A program made the position numbers and the translations under genes. Shown here in pieces: positions 11,761 through 26,027 of a DNA stretch of 64,000 nt (its first letter is position 1; each line of letters opens with the position of its first letter). The stretch covers positions 7,750,001 through 7,814,000 of the forward strand of contig CM072884.1 in the NCBI GenBank assembly GCA_037013685.1. The letters run 5' to 3'. Source of the DNA: Acridotheres tristis (Eukaryota; Chordata; Aves; Passeriformes; Sturnidae). The notes beneath the pieces were generated by a model. It worked only from the letters and a program-made list of their open reading frames with translations. It was not told the origin of the DNA and did not search any database.

Positions 11761-14295
11761 CTGAATAAAAACAGAAGAGAATGAAAACAAGCCACTAATT
11801 AAGTGGTGCAAATACCACCTTTACAATTTTTACATTTGCACCGTAACTTCCAAGGGTAATTGAGAAACACTGGCAGCAGTTTGGAAACGATTTGAGTGGG
11901 ACTGGAGAGAAGCAAAGTGAACCCGTAGATACTCGGCAGAGTGACAGCAGAGGGCACCAGTGGCCTGCACTGGAGAAAATGACCTTTTTTTTCCCCTTGT
12001 AAATTGCCCAATAAATCCTTGTTTGTTCTTACCAGCTTAATGCAACAAAGCCAAAGCAATGTGTCAATTTTAACAGATTCTTAGGGCCGGCTCTTTTGGG
12101 TGTTCCAGATGTGTGCTTGTGACGGAAAGGCAGCTTCCACATCTGATGCCAGACAGAAACAAGAAAAATGTCCGAACTGTTGTTTATCAAAATTTATTGC
12201 TCACACATTTGCTGAAGGTAATCAATTCATAAAAGCTTGTTGCTTGAGAATTTTCAGCATTTAACATCCCAAGAAAAGCATTTATTCCTCATATAAAATA
12301 TTCTGTGTCCAATATATCAGTAATCTAAAAGTTTAAAAGACTCAGTAAATTGTGATTTATGTGACAGTTGTTTTCATCCAAAGTAGTAGAAACAGAAAAT
12401 ATTAGGCTGCTGAAATCTATGCATAAGCTCCTGTCATATCTGTAAACTGAAGGTGACATGTTTACAAACGTTAAGATCCGCACAGATTATTCAATGCATT
12501 TATTTTGTATTAATATGCCTGTTTGAACAGACAGCACCTACCACAAGTATTTCAGCTTGCTGTGGAGATCTCGTGCCCCTGAGACTTTCAATTTCTGTCA
12601 GGTACAAAGGGTGAGTGGGATGGAGGGATGCAAGCCATTTAAGCATGTGACTATTTTTAATTGGACCATGTAAATATTATATTGTATGCTTTCATGATAT
12701 TAAATGTTACTTATAGGTGTACGTATATGTATTTTACATAATTTAACATTATTGTATTGTGTTTATCTGGATGATCTGAATGTCTCTGATGGGCTGAGAG
12801 TAGGGGCAAATTCTTTGCAAATAGCTCTGATGCAGGTTAGTATTTAGACATATTCAGAGAATAATGAAATTATCAGCTACTACCAGACCAGGGATTGAAA
12901 GACGAATAAGTTAACCCACTGGCTATTCACTTGGCTTACTATTATGTTTATTATTACATTTTCATATTTATTTATTGGAAATAGCCACGTGAAGATAATG
13001 ACTTGAAGACCAGTCTTCATTTCCAGGCACTCTCAAGTCTCCAAGGATTTTGAAGCTGGCATGCTCTAAATTTGTAATAAAATACCCCTTTAATTGGAAA
13101 GCACAGAAAATATTACTTTTATAAATATTTGATGAACTGAGATGTTTTATCTATTCATTAGACTCCAGAGTAATATATGGTCATTAGCAGAAGATGAATA
13201 ACAGCATTTAATATTCTTTGTTTACAACTGAAGGTCACATGGAAGAATATATTAATATGTAAGTTGTGACCTTCACATTTTGTCTGTTTTAACAAGAATG
13301 GGCTTGTTTGCCTTTATGGTCAGATCCGTATTTGATTTTCAGCTTTAATTAGCACAATTAAATTCATTCTCTGTGACAGACAAAATGCACTATGATTGAC
13401 AAGACTGGTTTGGTGACTTACAGTGCTTGTTCAAAAAAGAGAAAAAGCCATACTTTTTAAGAAGAGAAATATTTCTTCATGTGCCAGAAAATAAAATATA
13501 AAATTCTATTGCATAAAAGAGTTACTATTATCAGAAATAATCAGAAATAGGTAACAGAAATAACATCAAAATTAGGTTTTTTTTCAAATATGTACCTTGA
13601 TAGGAAATAACAGTCATATCAAGATAAGGGTACAGTTTAGGTCTCTTGCTCTGTGTATCTCAGGAGTCATGGACAAGTCCAAGTTCACAAAGCTGTTAGA
13701 TAGCACAACTCTGTTTAAAATTGTATGACTGGTAAGTGTATTACATTTACAGCTTTCAGGCATGATTTCACAGAACAGACAGCAGGGAGGAACAAAGAAA
13801 GACTGGGCTAAGAAGAAATGGTGCTTAGAGCTCATCAAAAGCTGAGTTTATCAGATTGGCCTTTGAAGGGAACTGTGATTTCCCGAAAATCTTCATTTTC
13901 TTGAAAAATATTATTCTGCAGTTTATCTTGGGAATTGGAGTTCAGTCATACTACAGCCTACAAAAGATCCAGGGAGTCTCTGGGTTCATTAAAAAAAAAA
14001 ACCTCTATTTTTCTTACTGATTTTAAAATGCAAAGAAAATGAAAAGAAAATTAAAATATCAGAGATTTCTCCAGGATGTACACTTAAATGTACAACAACT
14101 GGAGAAAACTCTTTCCAATAATATATTTAACTTTGTGGAAGGTAAAACTGTGGCCTACCTGCTGCAGGTAATATTTTTTGTTAATAATATAAAGATTTCA
14201 GCAATGTGATGAAGAGAATTCCTGTGTCATAAATGGGTCAGACTACATAATGGATTTAAAGGAATTCTCCACCACCCAAAAACCCTGGAGTTACT
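11761..14295. other. Unique AT-rich sequence, possible conserved non-coding DNA
   Basis: No gene or transposon recognised apart from the CTCF-like motif. The stretch 13,290-13,430, with its TTTAATTAGCACAATTAAAT core, has the look of an AT-rich developmental enhancer with homeodomain-type TAATTA sites, but this is only an impression. An imperfect doublet (ATCAGAAATA) occurs at about 13,530-13,550. Confidence 0.35.
11944..11958 (+). promoter_or_regulatory. CTCF-like motif
   Basis: ACAGCAGAGGGCACC agrees with the vertebrate CTCF core (CCASYAGRKGGCRSY) at 14 of 15 positions; only the first C is replaced by A. It lies about 180 bp after the LTR. The motif is seen directly; binding is inferred. 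Confidence 0.45.
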
Positions 14296-14558
14296 TTAGC
14301 ACGAGAGGACATAGCCTCAAGTTGTACCACAGGAGTTTTAGATTGGATATCAGGAAAAAATTCTTTACTGAAAGGGAGGTCAGGCTTTGGAACAGGCTGC
14401 CCAAGGAAGTGGTGGAGTCACCATCCCTGGGGGATTTGGAAGATGTGTAGATGTGCTGCCAAGGGACATGGTTTAGAGGTGGGCTTGGCAGCCCTGGGTT
14501 TGCTTTTGGACTCAATGACCCTAAAGGTCTTTTCCAACCTGAATTATTCTGTGATTAT
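14296..14558 (+). mobile_element. CR1 LINE 3' fragment, plus strand
   Basis: This is the end of a CR1 retrotransposon: the last part of the ORF2 coding region plus the short 3' UTR. Diagnostic segments are ACGAGAGGACATAGCCTCAA (about 14,300), the TTCTTTACTGAAAGGG segment, GGAACAGGCTGCCCAAGGAA followed by GTGGTGGAGTC, and the terminal ACTCAATGACCCTAAAGGTC, ending in ATTCTGTGAT, the CR1 tail repeat. Translation in the frame starting near 14,250 still reads a stretch resembling the C-terminus of the LINE protein (for example [14 protein letters not shown]), now without function. The copy is truncated at its 5' side, the usual state for CR1. Confidence 0.95.
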
Positions 14559-15885
14559 CTGGTTGTCACATATAATCTATAAGTATAAACTTCTGTCTCC
14601 CTATTCCCCACCCCTATCTCTGGTGTCATACCATCATCCTTCTTGTTCAAAAGCAGAGCAGGAAAAACCCACCAAATCTTCTTCCTGATAATAAACTACT
14701 TGATTTCCCCCCTCATTTTAATGTTGTACTCTAAATTCAAATGCTGTGTGTTGACTTCTTTGCACTACTGTAACCCAACCTCATGTTACAACAATAAGGT
14801 GTTGCCCCCAGAGAAAAACAACAGCAATAAGACCTGGAATAATTGTGCTTCTGCCATCAGTATTTCTGCAGTGAGACTTGAACTGTGGCTTGCCTTTGTG
14901 GGTTTGATTTACATTTCATTAAGTGTACTTTCTTCTGTGAAAAAACACTTTCTTCTTATTTGCATAAACATATACATTGCATAAATAGCACTGGCTATGA
15001 AGGAGTCATCCTGATGGAAGCAAGCAAGAATTATGCATATTCAAAGCAAGAAATTAATAGATGAGGTGTGTTATATCTCTTGAAGGGGAAGTTTGCCAAA
15101 ATATTTGCTGAAACCTTGAGTTTGTAGATTTGTGCTGCTTAGGAAGGTCACCATGAAAAATGGCCCCCAAGATGCTGAGGGAGAAATGTCATTACATCAG
15201 GAAAAATATCCCTTTTTTGGGAATAGTGTGGATCCACTAATTAATCTCTTCTTCCCTGTTCTGAGGTAACTGTATTTCCTCACCTGTGGAGAGGAACCAA
15301 TGTTTTGTTCCAGTGCTGTGCTCTGTTCCCCTGGGATTTAGTGTCTGGAAGGCCCAGGGCTTGTTGATATCTCTGTCCCCACCTCCACAAGGAACAGCAA
15401 AAGCACTGGCAGCAAACCACTCCTCTCCTTCCCTTCCAGCACCATGGAATTGTTTAGTGGGTGCTGTCCAAACATGTTTTCATTTTGATTAAGTCCTTCT
15501 ACAGAATTACAAAGCTATGTAAACCTTGTCCTGTGGTGGAACAGCCAATATGAGAAACCTTTATTGGAGATGCTTCAGGGGGGCAGTGCTTGACTGAGAT
15601 GAGGATGGCAGATGATGGTGAATTTTGTTGTTCTTTTATAAGAAGACTCAGTTTTCATTTTATTCTCAGGACACATGCCTTCATTGGCACGTGTATAAAA
15701 GCCTGCAATTTCTAGAGCACTTACAACAAATTTGGGATTAAATTCTTTGCATAGGAAAATCCCCCTACATTATTAAAAAATGAATATTCCCCAGAGGGCA
15801 GATATTCAGAATATGTCCTATAAGCTGTGTCCTAGGAGCATATCCAAGTGTCCCAGATATGGGAAAGTTCAGTAGAGGGAGCAAG
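14559..15885. other. Unique sequence between CR1 fragments
   Basis: AT-rich, with a slightly GC-richer patch at about 15,280-15,490. A CCCCAGAGGGCAGA string near 15,789-15,802 resembles a weak CTCF core with two mismatches. No gene seen. Confidence 0.4.
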
Positions 15886-15957
15886 ATCATAGAATTTTGG
15901 AATGGTTTGGGTTGGGTGGGGCCATAAAGACCATCTTGTTCCAGCTTCTCTGCTATT
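15886..15957 (-). mobile_element. CR1 LINE 3' tip, minus strand
   Basis: Only the last 70 or so bases of a CR1 element, in reverse orientation: ATCATAGAATTTTGGAATGG then TTTGGGTTGG, GCCATAAAGACCATCTTGTT and CCAGCTT. This is the mirror of the CR1 end 'AACYAGATGATCTTTAAGGT...CATTCTATGAT'. Confidence 0.85.
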
Positions 15958-18900
15958 TTGAAATCTGCATCAAGTTCTATTCAAAATTAATTAATATTGC
16001 TTAAATTCATGGACTTCCCTTAATTGTTTCATGGGATATTTAACTATAGACAGTAACATATATTGTGATGTTAGAGGAAAAGAGAGTGGCTGTTGGATTG
16101 ACTGATTTTGTTAGATAGTAGATGGATTTTCTAAAAAGGGAGAGGACTTTCCCAGTTATCTGTTGGGAAACTTGGTAAATCTAATGAGCAATATACAATG
16201 GCTTATTCTTGGACTTGGGAGAGTTTACAAGAAGAATAAGAACAAGTTTCTGGGAGAAATAGAAGTAATAAATCAGCAAAGTTGACAAACTTACACCATT
16301 TAGTTCACTTTTATTATCTTTAAAAATGATTCTTCAAGCACAAAGTCTTCTACAGATGCCTCTATTAATGAAAAAATTATAACCTAGAATTATTATTTAT
16401 TATTGGAAAAGAAATTTCTTTTATGATTTTGGTTTCAAGAAGAACTGTGGCCTAAGTATTTGTTTGTGTGAGAATGTATTAGTTTTTGCATTAGACACAT
16501 TTGCCAGATTAAGCCAGACAAAGCCTACAAAAGAATTTAATTAAAAAATCGTTTACAGCAATCAAGACTTAAAAGTAATCCTTTAGAAGATAAATATATA
16601 CCTGACCTTCAGAGGAAAATGATACCATCCTAAAATGGCTGAGTTTCAGCTTGCTATAGAAAAAGGAACCAGAAAAACATGGGTTTGACTACACAAAATC
16701 TTGTATTTTTGCCACTGTTTTAAACAGATATCTGAAATGCCAATCAACCATACTGACTATAACCTTTTAGCATTCAGTAAAGAAAGAAGATGTTAGATAT
16801 TTCTTGAGGCTCTCCAAGGAAGGATGTAAAATTACTACTGGTAGCAGTTTTCACTACATATTCAAAGGCTAAAAAGAATGAAAGCTTAAATAAATATCAT
16901 GTTGACAAGTTAATTTTCAAAAAAAACAACAAAACAGCAACAACAACAGAAAAAACCCTCTTGAGATTAGTTTGCATTCAGAGTAAAATAATTCTGTTGC
17001 ATGAGGCATTTAGCTCAAAACATTATTTGTTATTTTAAAAGACTTCTCTAAATGTCCTTCCCTTGTATTCATTTATATTCACATTTAGAATTGTCTTGTG
17101 TTTAGACTCTCAATAGAATTCATTTATGCTCATTATATTTAAGACACAAGGTATGTAATAATGATAAAAAAGAAAAATCAAACCAAAAAATTCTTGACAT
17201 CCTTGGGCCACAGAAAAAAATATCAGCTGAGACAAGAACAAAGAGGGATTAAAAATTAAAAAAAAAAAACAAAGAAAGGAAAAAAAAAGAAAAAAAATAT
17301 ATTTCCAGTGATATACAACAGGAACTTCACCTTGAAGACTTTCCATCAGAAGCAGTGCCAGTTTGTGCAAGATCTCCATCAACACTCCAGAACATTCAGG
17401 TCAATTTTTTTTCTTTTTTAAATTTTCTCTTCTTCATTACTAGCATTTAGGACAGTAAAGTCTCTCAAACTATGACACAGACCAGACTTAAATTGCTCAC
17501 TGAACAAATGCTTCATTTTTTACAATGAAGATTAATACCAGATTTGGGATATTGGCTCAGTTTTGAGACACTGTCACTCCAATAGAAAGAATAAAAAATA
17601 GCACAAGTCCTGTTTTCAACTATGGCCAAATTTTCCCAACATTGTGCATTTCCATCATGTAGAGAGGATACATGAAAGAGCAAATGGTTTCTGGTGAGGA
17701 AATTTTGGCTGAGCTTCATGGAGGCACAGGAAGAGTGCCTTGTCTGGGCACAGCAGAGCCAGTTTTTCAAAGGTTGATCTTTACAGAAAGGAACTCTGCA
17801 TTTTAATATAAATTTTTTGCCCATAAAGGCAAGTAATTATTCAGCAATACTAGCAGAGCATCTAGTTTTTGTGTATTAGGCCTGGCTGGTGTCTGTCCTG
17901 CTGTGGGCCACTGTCTAAATGTGACTGGGACAAGGAAAGGTGATGATGGAGGAGCTGTCTAGTGGCCTTATAAAACTCAGGTAAACCAAGGGATAAATGC
18001 ACACTCTCAGTAAGGGCCAAGGAAGCACAACAAATGACAAATTTTCAGGATGTAAAGGAATAAATAACAAATTAGGACATGATTAGTACACTAAAAAATC
18101 AATGGTACCATGCATTTTGACCTTTCTGCATAGCTCAGATTTCCTCATTCAGAGCTGCTAAAATAGAAGAGACAAAAGGGAATGTCGAAGATAGGGAGCA
18201 GCTTCTCCAGGAGGGCTGACTACTTTGAATAGGATGTTGTTGTTTGGGAAAAAGAAAATTATATAAAATGTGCTAACAAGTCCATAGAAATCCAATGAAG
18301 GCATATAAATCCAATGATATCTTGATTTATAAAATCATGAGAGGGATGGTGAAGGTATTTTTTTTTTCTTGCCTAGCATGAGTATAGAGAGTGGTTTTTT
18401 GTTTACATTCTCAGAAATAACAAATAATATGGAAGAAATTTTCTGTGATAATACCTGAAATACTCTCATGGTATACATCTGTACTAGTCAGAAGAATAGT
18501 ATAGAACATAAGCCTCCAGTGTGCAAGGAAAGAAAAACTACCACAAACCTAGGATTGTAAAATACTGCTATATTAGAACATTTCAGGAGTCACCATTCCT
18601 GAAAATATATAAAATTTAAAAAGTTTTGAAGGCATATCAGTCAATAATGAAAAGGAACAACACACTGAAAAAAAATAACCCAAATTTTCGTTTAGTAAAC
18701 TTTTTAATTTAAAAGTATATCACAAGATTCATTAACAATTCTCTCTGAGAAAAGAGAAATGCTTAAAAAAACTAAAGGGTATAAAAATTATCCTTGTGTG
18801 AAATTTCAGATTAATTTTAAAAGTGTCTGAAGTCTTTTAAGATGCATAAGAATATTCAATAATTATGTGTAAGGCAATTTATCAAAGTCATTTTCTTTGC

Positions 18901-20179
18901 TGGAATGCAGGTTTTAATATGCAAATGTGAAATAAAATCACTACTACAGTTGCATATAAATACTATAGCTCGCTTCCCTCAAGTTAATTTCTATGTTGCC
19001 AACAGAGAAATAAGGGTGGATTTTATTTAATACAGTTCATTTCATTATGGATATTATTCAGCTATACATTCTAAAATGACAGTTTGATTTGGTTACACTT
19101 GAATATTTTGAAACTGTTTTGAGCTTTATAAAGCTCTAGCAAGCACCAGAACAATGTTTTAGCTTCATGTTAATATTCAATATTATGCTCACAAATTGAA
19201 TTAGTTGAGGAGCTGCTACTCCCGTAGTAAAGACTCTTGATATTAAATGTATAGCTTAGTGCAGATTTTATGGTCTCAAACAGAAGTGCTGTGGCTTTGT
19301 TTAGCAATTCTTCTATTTACAATATGTACTTTAAGATGGCATGTCAAAGGCAATTCTGCTGGAGCAGCTTCAGTAGAAGAAATTGCTGTATCTCTTTTGA
19401 GAGTATGAAACCCATTAGTATTGGAAAAAAAAAAAAAAACAGTATTAAGAGACCCTGAAATTCAGTGTTGAAATGGAGCTTTTCACTTCTGAGGAAATGT
19501 TTAGTTTGAGTCAGATGGACTTAGATTCAGTCCTCAAAAGAGTGAATAAGAATTCAAAAAGCTGCTCTTGAACAAGACTGTTGTATACAACAAATAGGGG
19601 CTGAGCTTTTATTAATTCTAGAGAGCAGCCTGTTCCTGGAGAAATTCCCCTGCAAGTTTAGTTTGGTGCAGGTTGTGCTTCCATTTCTTTCCCCTCACAG
19701 CAATGCTGTCTTGCAGTAGCAGGAGTTTGCTTGTTTTTCTATTTACAAGAAAGTGAAAAAAAAAACCCAAACAAAACAACAAACTCTGGTGCAATTAATT
19801 AATGAGAAAAAAAAAAGCATAAGAGCTATGTCAGGCATGTTTCTTAAGTGAAAAGAAGATAAAATTTGGTTTGTTGGGTTTTTTATTTGTTTTCCATGGG
19901 TTTCATGGGTTTCACTGTTAAGTCTTTTCTCTGCACCTCAATTTCAATCTCTCACAGCTCATGAATTTGTCATTTATTTAGAAAGAGAGAGATGCACAGG
20001 GTGTGCATAGGGGACTCTGGTTTCAAACCACTGCCTCTTGCTCAGATGCAATTTCTGGTCCTGTATGGTCAGACCAGGGCAGTGCTTCTCAAATCCATCT
20101 ATTCTTGTCTATGATTGTCTTCAAGAAGATAAACAGTTGTACCACATACAGGGTCAGAAAGGTGATGAAGATGTATCTT
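15958..20179. other. Unique AT-rich sequence without a recognised gene
   Basis: Contains an A-rich tract with CAA/AAC units at about 16,919-16,956, A-rich runs at about 17,250-17,300 and 19,757-19,815, and a 9-bp tandem doublet (CATGGGTTT) at 19,895-19,912. An octamer-like ATGCAAAT occurs near 18,920. Minus-strand frames of about 100 codons near 17,110-17,824 show no recognisable domain and are considered chance. Confidence 0.4.
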
Positions 20180-20305
20180 TGAGGACTCAATGATTTTTGA
20201 GCAGTCCTGAGAATCCAGAGAGGTCCCACCTGAGTGGAAGCTGGTTAAAGTCATCCTAAAGAAGGAGGACCCCAGAAACTCCAGGCCTGTCAGTCCCACT
20301 TAAAC
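20180..20305 (+). pseudogene. CR1 LINE ORF2 fragment (reverse transcriptase entry region), plus strand
   Basis: A short remnant of the CR1 reverse-transcriptase gene. From 20,223 to 20,300 one frame is open and reads VPPEWKLVKV, then KKEDPRN and RPVSPT, which corresponds to the familiar LINE/CR1 segment 'VPEDWRLANVTPIYKKG...DPGNYRPVSLT' at the start of the RT domain. The DNA before it reads ATTTTTGAGCAGTCCTGAGA, again CR1-like, and holds an in-frame TGA. Relative to the intact protein several residues after the VTPIYKKG position are deleted. Both ends are lost. It is a dead copy from the middle of the element, unusual because most CR1 relics retain only the 3' end. Confidence 0.8.
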
Positions 20306-21110
20306 TTATCTCCTTAAATCAGGATTTAAATATTTAACAGAACAATAAGAAGAAAATAAAAAAACGCCAAGCAAGTAAAAATAATAAAGAAGCTGTAAAG
20401 GATACAGGACAACTTTCAGGAACCTTTAGCTAATCATTACTGAAAAGAGCAAGTCTGAATTTTTATTTCTTTCTATTTATTTATATCTGGGCTAGTTTTA
20501 ACTTGCATGCACTTTACCCCATGGCCACCAAGACACTTCTGCTGAAACAAGAAGGGGGGGATAAAAAGGTCATGAGAGCAAGTAACAGCAGCTAAAAAGT
20601 GTCAGGAACAGTTTCTCTTGGGTTTCAGTCCTCTTGTATTACATAAAGGAAATTAGCCTTAATCAAGTGCTGCTAGTCAGAAAAAAACACCTCTTGGAAC
20701 TGTGTGCTTTATATAAATTCCAAACGATTTGGTTTCTCCCGTGGCTGTTCTAATATTTAACTTTAGGCAAATTTTTAAAAAATACTTCTGTTTCGCTAAA
20801 CTGAGGTAAGCACTAAATCAATTATAGAGCTGCTGATCTCTTCATGTCTTATTTTAGGTATCCTTTATTCTAAAAGTTTTTAATCTGTAAAGTAGTTTAT
20901 ATAGATATAAATGCTTGCTATTAATTTTCTTTTCCTTTGCGTGTAGTATAGGAAGAACATATAATTTGTGGTGAACTTAGGCAATTACAAGACCTCAACA
21001 TTTCCCCAGTTATTTATTGATTGAAAACTCTTACTAAATACTTATTGAGGTAATTGCTTATAAAACACAATTCTGTTGTGTGCAGTTCAGTGTCAGCGAT
21101 GCTTCAATTC

Positions 21111-21149
21111 TTTTTGTTTGTTTGTTTGGGCTTTTTTTTTTTTTTTTTT
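21111..21149. repeat. TTTG repeats and poly-T run
   Basis: Several TTTG units followed by 18 uninterrupted T residues. Possible remnant of a minus-strand poly-A tail, but no retroelement body adjoins it. Confidence 0.85.
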
Positions 21150-24100
21150 GCTGTTGCAGTTCATGTCTAAGTTGTGGAAGCTGAAGATATAACCAGATTA
21201 ACATCTACATTACCTCTACAGTTTTCTGTCATATACCCATACAAATTAGAAAATAAAATTTAATCCTCCAGTTGTGATGGGAATTAGTGAACATATTTCT
21301 ATCCATGGTAAATAAATCTCTACTGATAAGTGAGATCTAAAAAAGTAGTCATTAAATGGAGGTATGACATGGAAATGTCATGACATTTCTACTTCTCATG
21401 GATATGTGTAGCATGGGTAACATTGGGAGAGCAAATGATATTTTGAAGCATGCAAACACATGAAAAAATAATCACAATCAACTGACTCCTATGCTTAATT
21501 CCCTTCAGCAAGGAGAACTTAAAATGTGTAAAAGAGGCAACAATATCTGTTTTCTGTATACTCACACACAAGCTCAGACTGTGTATATATGAAAAATTTA
21601 GGCTAAAATCTATGATCAGTTAATTATTTTTAACTGGATTAATACAGAAGATTTTGATTCCTCATAGCTCTTTCAGTGTAGAATTCAACATATAATTTCA
21701 TAAGTTAAGAATTCATCGGCATTATTTATTCTATCATATAACCTAGTTAATTTCAACTGCAATAAATTAAAGCTATATTTAATTTTGGATGTTGAGCATG
21801 TGTTACTCTTGCAAAAAATGAATCATTTCTCAATTAATTTTTAATATAACAGATAGTAATATTATGTGATTATGGTTTCTTAGTAACAATTTTCATCTTA
21901 AAAGGTAATTTGCCATTTTAGATTTTCTTTATTGGGATATGCTTGACAGTTTGAATTGCCTACAAGTGGCATGAAAAGTTATAAAACTTATTAAAATCAC
22001 TGGTCTTCATATTTCTGATTTTTTAATGCAATTTAATTTTCTTAATTGTTATATTATAATGATTTGTTACAAGTGTAATGAAGCAGAACGTCCATTGCAC
22101 TCTCTTTAATTCTTGTTATTTATTTTGTTGAATTTTGCATGCATAACTTTGTTTTTACAGAAAAAAATATATAAAGTAAGTCATAGCCATTTTGTCTTTC
22201 TGTAGAAAATACTGGAAGACCTAAACCCTGGAATATAGATTTTGTGAAACAGGGTACACCAAAATAGAAATACAATTCACATGTTCTGGGGTAGAATTCA
22301 GAAAATTTTGTATGCCAGAAAAATAGGTTAATTTTTATTTTCACTTCACTTGATTCCAGAAGTACAAGGAGCTACATCTTAAATTGTATGGTCTTCTCCT
22401 GAGATTCTCTTCCATAATATATTTTAATGGCATTGCTCTTGCCATTATTATTGAAGGAGTAGCTGACCATTAATGCAAAAAGGAAGATGAGCAGCAATGT
22501 GATAGGGAGGAAACTTTATTTTCAGGTTTTCCACTATTGCCTTTTTAAAGTTCTTCAGTAAATCCCACAGAGATTCAAGTATAGGACATTCTGTCCTTTC
22601 AACCAGAATAATTTATTCATAGTTGGTATATGAAATATTCCTGCATGCAAAAATCTAAATGGTCTTTGGACCTTCTAAATGTGTGCTTTAATATAACAAT
22701 AAATGTGTGCTTTTATTTTAATCTGTTGTTTCCTTCCACCAGCTGATCACTTTGTCACAGCTATTCCTTAATACCCATTCATTGAAATTATTTAAAAGAA
22801 TGTAACAGAGCTAGAAAAACAAACAAAAATCAGAAGAAAACAAACCATAAAGAGAGTTTAGAGTTAATTAAACATTTTTACACAAGGTTAGAGTGTCCTT
22901 CAACACCCACAATATCCACTAGCAATTGAGCATGAAAGAAAGTCCACGGAATAATCTGACTTTTTCCCTAATGTTACCTTTTTGGCTTTTTAGACTTTCA
23001 TTGTTCACTAATCTATGTCAATAAGATCAACAGCAGTTTAAATGCCTTTTGGTTTGGGGGAAATATTTATTTTTTTTCTTGACAGTTTTTGGTACTGGAA
23101 ATAAAATTTAGCCTTTATTTTCTTAGGTCAACAATGGCTAATTCAAGATTTAGGATAATCTCAGGGGGTAGGAGGTTATGCTGGTAGAATTGGAAGCAAA
23201 ATGTAATTTGAGAAAGGGAAAGTTGTGATGTTTGCTTGAAGGTTTTCAAAGTGCCCATGCATGATCTTTCCTTTTTCTTTTGTTCAAATGCCCTGAAAGT
23301 TTCCCCACTGAGTCATCACTCACATAAATTGTGGATTTTTTTCTGTGGGACTCGGTGCCACCTGAGATCTGCTAGGGGCAAGAAGGTGAGGAGGTCTGGA
23401 AGGAACACAGAATATATTCCCTGGTCCAATTTGTCAACAATGCACTACCCCAGGTAAGAGAAAATCTCCAAAACTACACTCAGCAATGAAAAAATCCAAA
23501 GTGCTCATAAAATGGCTTGCTGCAAATTCAAGTTACATGGACAGGATTCACAAAATAAAGTGATTCAAGGTAGCTGGACAAAATACATGGAACCAGATAA
23601 AAATATTTTATTTCCCCTAGTGCACATTTGAAAGATAAGATATGTTTATAATATTATACTGAATATTTCCCAAGCAGACCTTAGCATTCTGTTTATTTGT
23701 CTTTATGTTTTTCTTACGTTTGTTTTTTGCCATTTTTCTTCTCTACATTGGCTTATTGAAGGCTTCAGGGTTCTGCTGTGCTGAAGCAAAGTCCAGAAGC
23801 AGAAAAACCTTGTGCTGCACAGGGGTGAATAATCCCTGCCCCAGAGAGCTCCCAGAGGAAGACTGAGATGTGCAGGAGGAAGAAAAGCAGCAGGAGTTAC
23901 TTTGGTGTGGTGGAGGCAAAGCTGAGACAGTGATAAAACTGAGAAAGTGAAGCAGAATTCTTGCTTTGCAATGTTTCTATGCTGAACTTTCTATGCGAGT
24001 AATTGGCATGACAATGTCTAATCATACCAACAGCACTCCAAGCTCTTTGTCTGAAAATCAGACTCTGAGATGTGCTGCTGGGTGAATTCAGTGCAAGGAA

Positions 24101-26027
24101 CTGTCTTTTTTCTTTTCATATAAGCAGATAGCTCGGCTCTCTGATAAAAATAATCACAATTAGATGTTTAAAGCAGACTGAAAATCGCTTGATGAATGTA
24201 ACAAACTTTTCTTGGAATTCCTGTGAATAAACTAATTTGCTTGGGTATTCATGTAAAAAAACTATAAGGAGAAAACAACCACAGAATGACTATTTTATTG
24301 ATATGAAAATCTGTGAAAATTCTTATTGTAATATTATTTTATTGCTTTTATATTTTGTTTGCCTATGGGTTTATTTAAGCAGTTTAAAAGTGATTTTTGG
24401 CATATTCACTATTTTAAATTACTTGGTTGTTTTGCTGTTTGTCATTTGTGTAAATTTAATTTGACTTGTTTCTCTCAAAATCCAGTTTCAATTTTTTTTA
24501 ATTTTTATTTTTTAATGTGACAACAGATTCAATGGCTCTTTATAGTCCAGAGCAGGTTTTAAATTATTCTAATTAAAGGTGGAAAATATAATTTTCGTGT
24601 TATATTGCAGTTAATATCTTCTTGCCTGATAAATTATTATCTTGTTTTCCCTAAAAAAAAGTCTCTGCTGTCTGCAGTACATATGACCTGTCACCAAAAG
24701 CCCATTTGTGCCTCCATGAGGGCAATGCTCCAAGAACCATTTTTTTTCTTTTGTGTTAGTGAGCACTATGAAAATACTGCTAATTATTGCTGACCCAGCC
24801 TGTGACACTGTGAATTCAATCATACAGTTTGAGGCATAAACTGAGCAACAAGCTAATCCCTTGCTATGTCATTATACATCCCTCACCCTCCTCGGGACAC
24901 TGGGGGAGAAGGATTAAAGCCATGACACATTTGGAAGGGATTGAAATGACCTATGAACCTTGTAGTTAATCTCTGATGTCTGAGGATCAATGGAAAAACC
25001 TCTCATAATTGGGACTTTATAGCTAATTTCATTTGTGCTAACACACTATACACAATATTTTCTGCTCTTTGACTGAGAAGAAAAAGCTTGGTGAGGAAAA
25101 AGAGGCAAGAGAAGACAGCATTATAAAACCAAAGGGTCAAATGATTGTGACTTTGGTTGCCCAGGCAAGCAGTGGGTGTCATCAATAGTGAATGCTGCTA
25201 ATCATTAATTTTCTTTGTCAGAAGACCATATATTGGATTCTTTATTGTTCTTTCCACTGCTATTGTGTAAACAATACAAAACACTCTTGTTTTTTTACCC
25301 CCTGGTTTTAAAAGAGATCTGCTGATTTGTGTCATTAGGCCAAGTCTAGGGATTTTTCTTTCCTTAAGGAAAAAAAACACAGCTCTTCTGCAATCTCTGC
25401 ATCCTTGGGACTGTTGAGGTTATTCCTTGTCAGTTTAGCAGCTTTACAAATGCTTATAGCAGGGTTTGGGTTTAAAAAAAAAATACCATTAAATTCTAAT
25501 CTTCTTCTGTCTTTATGCTATTGCAAAACGACCTGTCATTGATTAGGAACTCCTGAATGAAAATATAAAGCTTACTTTGCTCTTCTTTGAAAGGTATTTC
25601 AAACCCATGTGAGCCCTGGCTGATGTCTGGTAGCATTCTTTCTGATCAGACTGCTTAATTTCACTCAGGGCATTTAAAAGAAATTCCAAGCTTATATACT
25701 ACTTATTGTGCTTTAATACACAAAATTTTACTTTTCTCATTTTGACAATTTTTCCCTAAGATGAGGGACTAGCCTCTTCCTGCTTCCTCTTTACTTCAGC
25801 AATTGCATGCACTGTCTTCAACAATTTTCTACTTGTCTAAAAATCGCACAACTTTAGTAGGAACAGGAAATCTTAATTGAATGACTAAACAAGATTGTTC
25901 AGCACAATGTCTAGCAAATCCCTATCAATATTCTGCTTCTTTTGGTATGAAATAAGAATAAAATATAGCAAGGGCTTGATTGAACCTTCTGAAGCTACCA
26001 GAGCTACTACCACCATGAGCTTTTATT

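Noticed and set aside
15788..15802. CCCCAGAGGGCAGA as a third CTCF-like motif
   Set aside because: Two core mismatches and an unfavourable 3' side; such a match is expected by chance in a window of this size.
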